Below are positions 14,325 to 18,372 of a DNA stretch of 18,372 nt, one piece after another (position 1 is the first letter of the stretch; every line of letters starts with the position of its first letter). The position numbers and the translations under genes are program-made. The notes beneath the pieces are model-generated. The model saw nothing but the letters and a program-made list of their open reading frames with translations, had not been told where the DNA came from and ran no database searches. This stretch comes from an uncultured Planctomycetaceae bacterium. GTDB taxonomy: Bacteria; Planctomycetota; Planctomycetia; Pirellulales; UBA1268. The DNA lies in the NCBI GenBank assembly GCA_903958265.1, contig CAJBSQ010000433.1, forward strand, positions 1 to 18,372. The letters run 5' to 3'.

Positions 14325-17297
14325 TCAGGTGGTGGTCAGCGGGCCGCTCGTGGCCGTGAGCAGGCCGTCGAGGCCGTGCGGCGACCTGCCCTCGAGCAGG
14401 CCGTAGGCCTTCGCCAACACTTTCACGGGATGCACGGCCGGCTTGGTCGTGCCCTGTTCCATTTGTATCCGGCAGGCGCTGCACTCGGTAGCACCCGCCT
14501 CGATGCCGCCGGCCCGCATTGCCGAGACCAGCCCGAGCCCGATGCGGAGGCTCGTGCGGTAGTTCTCGCGGGCCAACCCGAACGTGCCGGCCATCCCGGA
14601 GCAGCCGCGGTCGACCCCCTCGAGCGTGAGCCCTGGGATGAGCCGCAGCAGGTGCTCGGCGGGCGTGGCCGCGGCGCTACCGATCCTGGAGTGGCAGGGC
14701 GCGTGGTAGAGCAGCCGCGATGGCACCGGGCGGAAGTCGAGCCGCAGTCGCCCCTCGCGGTGGAGTTCCCAGAGAAACGTCATGGCGTCGCAGGTGGCCG
14801 CCGCCACCCGGGGCAGTTCCTCGTCGTCCAGGAGCAACGGGTAGTCGTGGGTGATGCAGGTGACCGTCGAGGGCTCCGTGCAGACGATCCGGTAGCCGAG
14901 CCGCACCGCCTCCGCCAGGATGCGGATGTTTTTCCGGGCGAGCCGGCGGGCCCCGTCGAGATCGCCCTCGGCCACCAACGGCATGCCCGAGGCCACCTGC
15001 CGCGGGTCGACGAAGACGCCGATCCCGTTCCGCTCGAGCACGCCGACGAAGGCCTGGGCCAGCAGCGGGTCGTGCCACCGCGCGTAGGTGTCGAGGAAGT
15101 AGAGCACCCGCGGGCCACTGCGGCGGCTCGGCCGCGTGATGCCCCGGCGGGCCGCCCACTTCATGAACCTGCGGCCCGTGAACGGCGGGAGCTTGCGGCC
15201 GCGGGCGACGCCCACCGTCTTCTCGAGGATCCACCGCGACTGCGGATTCGCGATCGCCCAGTTGGCCAGCGGCTTGATCCGCCCGGCGAGCGCCGAGAGC
15301 GTATCGACGCGGGAGAGGAGCCAGCGATCGATCTCGATGCTGTTCGCCGCGTGGTGGGCGGCCTTCAGTTCCATCACGATCGCGGGGATGTCGACTCCCG
15401 CCGCGCAGTCGGTGCGGCACTGATGGCAGTTGAAGCAGGTGTCGGCGACGAGCCGCACCTCCTCGGAGGAGAGGGTCTTTGGGTCGATGCCGCCGGAGAG
15501 CACGGCCGCCATCACGTTTGCCTTCGCCCGGGGCGAGGCCTCCTCCCGCGGGTTCTCTCGATACCGCGGGCAGGTGCGGGTCGCCACCTCGAGGCTCCGG
15601 CAACTGCCGCAACCGTTGCAGGCGTCGCTCTCCACCGCGAGCCGCTCGCGAGCCCACGTCAGCACCGGCAGCGGACTCACCGGCGGTGGCGACTCGACTG
15701 CGTCGGCGAGCGGGCGGGTCTGGAGGTCGAGTCCCCGCCGAAACGGGGCCAGCTCGAAGGCAGCACTCGCACCCGCCGCCGCGGCCAGCCGCCCCGGATT
15801 CAGGAGCCCCACCGGATCGAAGACCGTCTTGATCTGATCAAACACGTCCGCGAGTTCTGGGAACAGGCGACGAAAGAATGGTGAACGCGACAGGCCCAGC
15901 CCCTGTTCGCCTCCGATCGTGCCACCGATCTGAGCCACCTCCGCGTATATCGCTTCGGCCAGGGCTTCGAGTCGCTGCCGCTCGCCCGGCTGCCGCGGGT
16001 CGGCATGCGGCCGCAGGTGGAGCTGCCCCTGCCCGGCATGCCCAAAGAGCATGGCTGTCGCCTGCTGCTGCTTGAGCACCTCCTGAAACCGCCGCAGCGC
16101 GTCGGGCAGCGCCGGTGGCGGCACCACGATGTCTTCGAGGAACGGCACCGGCCGCATGGCCGCCCGCACGCCGTGGAGCGTGGAGACGACGTTTCGCGAC
16201 AGTTCCCAGAAGAACGCCGCGTCGAAGGCGTCTTCGGCCCGCCGCATGTCGATGCATCCCGAGCGGCCCCGATGAGCCAGGCCCATCGCCTCGTCGAGAC
16301 GCCCGCCCGCGTCGGCGGGGTCGTCGCCGGTGAACTCCACAAGCAGTCCAGCCTCGGCGACCGGCGGAATCAGCAGCTCGAACGACGGCTTCGTGCCCCG
16401 CGCCAGGGCCAGGTGCCGGCGGTCAAAGAGGTCGCAGGCGCTCGGTCGCAGGGGGAGCAGTCGCAGCGCCGCTTCCGCCGCGCCCTCGAGGGAATCGAAG
16501 AGGAGCAGGCCGACCGCGGTGGCGGCGTCGGCGGGCAGCGTCTGAAACGTGGCCGCGGTCACGATCCCGAGCGTCCCCTCGGCTCCGCAGAGCAGTCGCG
16601 GCAAATCGATCAGGCCGTCGTGATCGAGGTCGTGCAGTCGGTAGCCGCCGTGGGTGGCCCGCGACGGCGGCTGGAACGTGGCGATCACGCCCCGGAATTC
16701 CTCGAGGATCCGGGCCACCCCTGCGGCGAGCGCGGCCGCCCGGTCATCACCGGCGGCGGCACGCGGCGACAGCTCCACGATCGCCCCGTCGGCGAGCACG
16801 ACCTCGGCCGAGACGATTCGACCGCGGACGGCACCATGCCGGAGGAAGCGGCTGCCCGACGAATCCCGGCCGATCATCCCGCCGATCGTGGTCGTGACGG
16901 CATTGCCGGGGTCGGGGCCGAAGATCCGCCCGCGGCGGGCAAGATGCCCGTCGAGCTGGGCGGCCACCACACCCGGCTGCACCCGCACGCTGTCGGCGGC
17001 CGTCTCGACGATCCGGCGCATGAACCGCGAGCAGTCGATCACGACCCCGGGGCCGAGCGGCCCGCCGGCGAGGCTCGATCCGGCGCCGCGCGGATGCACC
17101 GGCACGCCCCGGTCGGCCGCCCAGCGGACCGTTGCCGCCACGTCCTCGGCGGTCCGCGGCCGCACCACCGCGAGCGGCCAGATCTCGAACAGGCTGCCGT
17201 CGGTGGCGTAGAGCGACCGGCCGACGTCGTCGCAGACCACGTCGCCTGAGACGACGCCCCGCAGGTCTTCCTCGATTCGCTTCCGCTCGAGATCCAT
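14325..17297 (-). CDS. Fused FAD/Fe-S dehydrogenase (GlcD-GlcF / D-2-hydroxyacid type)
   Basis: This 990-residue protein joins a flavoprotein and an iron-sulfur protein. Residues about 40-180 are a PCMH-type FAD domain (RPRTAEDVAA, HPRGAGSSLAGG, GGMIGRDSSGSR). Residues about 240-520 are the FAD-oxidase C domain: GHAGQGQLHLRP gives His420 and His427, and GGEQGLG gives Glu464, which match the metal ligands known in D-2-hydroxyglutarate dehydrogenase, but Gln465 replaces the usual His. Two ferredoxin-like clusters follow (Cys560, 563, 566, 576 and Cys621, 624, 627, 631). The last part is of CCG type: the first half has no cysteines (ASG at 769-771), the second has Cys868, a CSG (Cys899) and ECSAC (939/942). 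Relatives oxidise D-lactate, glycolate or other 2-hydroxyacids and reduce quinones; the substrate here is unknown. A weak AAGGG lies 4 nt before the ATG. Confidence 0.88.
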   Translation of the reverse strand: MDLERKRIEEDLRGVVSGDVVCDDVGRSLYATDGSLFEIWPLAVVRPRTAEDVAATVRWAADRGVPVHPRGAGSSLAGGPLGPGVVIDCSRFMRRIVETAADSVRVQPGVVAAQLDGHLARRGRIFGPDPGNAVTTTIGGMIGRDSSGSRFLRHGAVRGRIVSAEVVLADGAIVELSPRAAAGDDRAAALAAGVARILEEFRGVIATFQPPSRATHGGYRLHDLDHDGLIDLPRLLCGAEGTLGIVTAATFQTLPADAATAVGLLLFDSLEGAAEAALRLLPLRPSACDLFDRRHLALARGTKPSFELLIPPVAEAGLLVEFTGDDPADAGGRLDEAMGLAHRGRSGCIDMRRAEDAFDAAFFWELSRNVVSTLHGVRAAMRPVPFLEDIVVPPPALPDALRRFQEVLKQQQATAMLFGHAGQGQLHLRPHADPRQPGERQRLEALAEAIYAEVAQIGGTIGGEQGLGLSRSPFFRRLFPELADVFDQIKTVFDPVGLLNPGRLAAAAGASAAFELAPFRRGLDLQTRPLADAVESPPPVSPLPVLTWARERLAVESDACNGCGSCRSLEVATRTCPRYRENPREEASPRAKANVMAAVLSGGIDPKTLSSEEVRLVADTCFNCHQCRTDCAAGVDIPAIVMELKAAHHAANSIEIDRWLLSRVDTLSALAGRIKPLANWAIANPQSRWILEKTVGVARGRKLPPFTGRRFMKWAARRGITRPSRRSGPRVLYFLDTYARWHDPLLAQAFVGVLERNGIGVFVDPRQVASGMPLVAEGDLDGARRLARKNIRILAEAVRLGYRIVCTEPSTVTCITHDYPLLLDDEELPRVAAATCDAMTFLWELHREGRLRLDFRPVPSRLLYHAPCHSRIGSAAATPAEHLLRLIPGLTLEGVDRGCSGMAGTFGLARENYRTSLRIGLGLVSAMRAGGIEAGATECSACRIQMEQGTTKPAVHPVKVLAKAYGLLEGRSPHGLDGLLTATSGPLTTT

Positions 17298-17318
17298 GCG
17301 GCCCTTCGTCGACGGGGG

Positions 17319-17846
17319 TCAGGGCGTTGGCGATGCAGGCGGGCCGACCGAGGCCTGCCCGGCGAGGCGGGCCCGCTGCTGCCGATGCTTTTCGTGCGTC
17401 TCCAGGTCGAAGCCCTCGAACGGTCCGGCGGCACCGCGGTAGCGGGTGCCGCAGCGATAGCAGGTGAGGCACTCGGGCATGAAGAGGTAGAGGATCACGT
17501 CGACCAGCGCCGTGCCGAACAGGATTGCGAAGGTGGGCACCAGCAGCCGCTGTGCCCAGGTGACGCAGCTGGCTGCGAGCCCTGCCACGACGATCCCCAC
17601 GCCGAGCCGCTGCGGAAAATCCTTCCGCGCAAACAGCTCCGTGCAGGGGCAGACCAGGCACCGCCGCAGCCGCGGCTCGCCGACCCCGACCTCCGCCGGC
17701 TCCCCGCCGGGGCCGGACCTTGCGATCGCATCAGTGGCCATCTCCGTCACCGCCCCACACCGCGAGCAGACGAGCGATGGCTTTGTCTCGGCGTCGTTCA
17801 CCGTCACGGTGGAACCACAGGCGGTACAGGCGTAGGTGATGCGCAT
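17319..17846 (-). CDS. Zinc-ribbon membrane protein of unknown function
   Basis: The 175-residue protein starts with a zinc ribbon (Cys7, Cys10, Cys27, Cys30). A linker leads to RRCLVCPCTELFARKDFPQRLG (Cys63, Cys66, Cys68). Two hydrophobic segments, about residues 82-97 and 101-123, make a membrane hairpin, after which Cys126, Cys129 and Cys132 (ECLTCYRCGTRYRG) could pair with the earlier cysteines as a second metal site split by the membrane segment. The C-terminus is polar (FDLETHEKHRQQRARL). I recall this arrangement from planctomycete proteins without function. It starts 4 nt after the stop of the upstream membrane protein and ends 21 nt before the FAD/Fe-S dehydrogenase, so it probably belongs with them. 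Confidence 0.82.
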   Translation of the reverse strand: MRITYACTACGSTVTVNDAETKPSLVCSRCGAVTEMATDAIARSGPGGEPAEVGVGEPRLRRCLVCPCTELFARKDFPQRLGVGIVVAGLAASCVTWAQRLLVPTFAILFGTALVDVILYLFMPECLTCYRCGTRYRGAAGPFEGFDLETHEKHRQQRARLAGQASVGPPASPTP

Positions 17847-17850
17847 CGCG

Positions 17851-18372
17851 TCAGGTCGCCCGCAGGAGTTGGGCCGTCAGTTCGCCGAGGATGGCGGCGA
17901 GACAGGCAACGTACAGGATACCGGTAGCGCTCTGCGTGTTGGGGATGTCGAGCGTCTTGCGACTCATGACGAGGAGTATGGGAAGCCCGATCAGGCCCGC
18001 CAGCCAGCGGAGGGAGAGCAGGGCCGTGGCCGTGCCGTCGGCCGTCCGCACAGCCCCGGGATCGACCGCCACTGCCGCCAGGGAGAGCACGAGTTGCACA
18101 CCCCAGGCGGCCAGGGCCCAGTCGATCATCCTCACCAGGGCCGCCACGCTCATCCCCGGCGCATTGAGATACCAGTGGCCGAGGAGCATGGCATGCACGG
18201 TCAGGCCGACCACCAGTCCCGCCACGAGCGCCTCGCCGGCGGGAGCCACTCCGGCTTTGACCTGCACGAGGACGGTGGCGGTGGCGAGGAGGATCGCCAC
18301 GACGCTGCAGCAGGTCTGCCCCATGCGGGTCCGCTCGCCAAACCAGGCCACGCTCCCCACCCAGGCGACCAC
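17851..18372 (-). CDS. Polytopic membrane protein, 5' end outside window
   Basis: The frame is open to the right edge, where a GTG falls by chance at 18372, so the true start is likely outside. The 173 visible residues contain about five membrane segments (roughly 22-38, 47-66, 84-103, 117-136, 150-170). Between them are LLGHWYLNAPGM (His66) and SRKTLDIPNTQSATGILYVA, which look conserved because they are specific and polar inside a hydrophobic protein. The family is not one I can name; there is no transporter signature. It is the first visible gene of the leftward operon and is 4 nt from the zinc-ribbon gene. Confidence 0.78.
   Translation of the reverse strand: MVAWVGSVAWFGERTRMGQTCCSVVAILLATATVLVQVKAGVAPAGEALVAGLVVGLTVHAMLLGHWYLNAPGMSVAALVRMIDWALAAWGVQLVLSLAAVAVDPGAVRTADGTATALLSLRWLAGLIGLPILLVMSRKTLDIPNTQSATGILYVACLAAILGELTAQLLRAT

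Noticed and set aside
1..18372. tRNA, rRNA, CRISPR, insertion-sequence or attachment-site structures
   Set aside because: By eye I found no cloverleaf, regularly spaced repeats, transposase or terminal inverted repeats; the gaps between genes are too short for most of these.

Overview
The window is high-GC, densely coded bacterial DNA, and its gene content and protein signatures point to a planctomycete, probably of the Pirellulales type. The pointers are a PpiD/SurA-like protein with the N-terminus I associate with planctomycetes, a 72-residue lipoprotein and a zinc-ribbon membrane protein that I recognise only from that phylum, and a fused FAD/Fe-S dehydrogenase of a variant subfamily. This assignment is inference from remembered family resemblance, not from a search. 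I see no tRNA, rRNA, CRISPR array, insertion sequence or prophage gene.

Layout, left half. Positions 1-52 hold the 5' end of an unidentified leftward gene, divergent from glgB (glycogen branching enzyme, rightward). glgB converges almost end to end with a leftward membrane-anchored PpiD/SurA-like protein. A 202-bp divergent promoter region separates that gene from topA (DNA topoisomerase I, rightward). topA converges with a tight leftward operon read pyrD-trpS-acpS (dihydroorotate dehydrogenase, tryptophanyl-tRNA synthetase, holo-ACP synthase), whose genes overlap by 11 and 4 nt. A 332-bp divergent region follows, with a good sigma70-type promoter leading to an HU/IHF-family protein that has a Pro/Thr/Glu-rich tail. 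A 216-bp gap then carries three tandem 17-nt units (a minisatellite), followed by the small lipoprotein gene.

Layout, right half. From the right edge back to 10931 everything is leftward and closely packed: a polytopic membrane protein (cut by the window), a zinc-ribbon membrane protein, a 990-residue FAD/Fe-S dehydrogenase, moaD, moaE, moaA, a class V aminotransferase of the cysteine-desulfurase group, and a YkgJ-type cysteine-cluster protein. Gaps are 1-45 nt or short overlaps, so this looks like one eight-gene operon.

How the genes fit together. moaD, moaE and moaA cover the first step and the dithiolene-forming step of molybdopterin synthesis. The desulfurase-like enzyme next to them could provide the sulfur that charges MoaD. 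moaC, moeB, moeA and mogA are not in the window. The upstream dehydrogenase and the two membrane proteins have no evident link to the cofactor pathway, and this combination is the most interesting unexplained association here. The rest is mainly housekeeping, and I did not find a clearly novel defence or mobile system.
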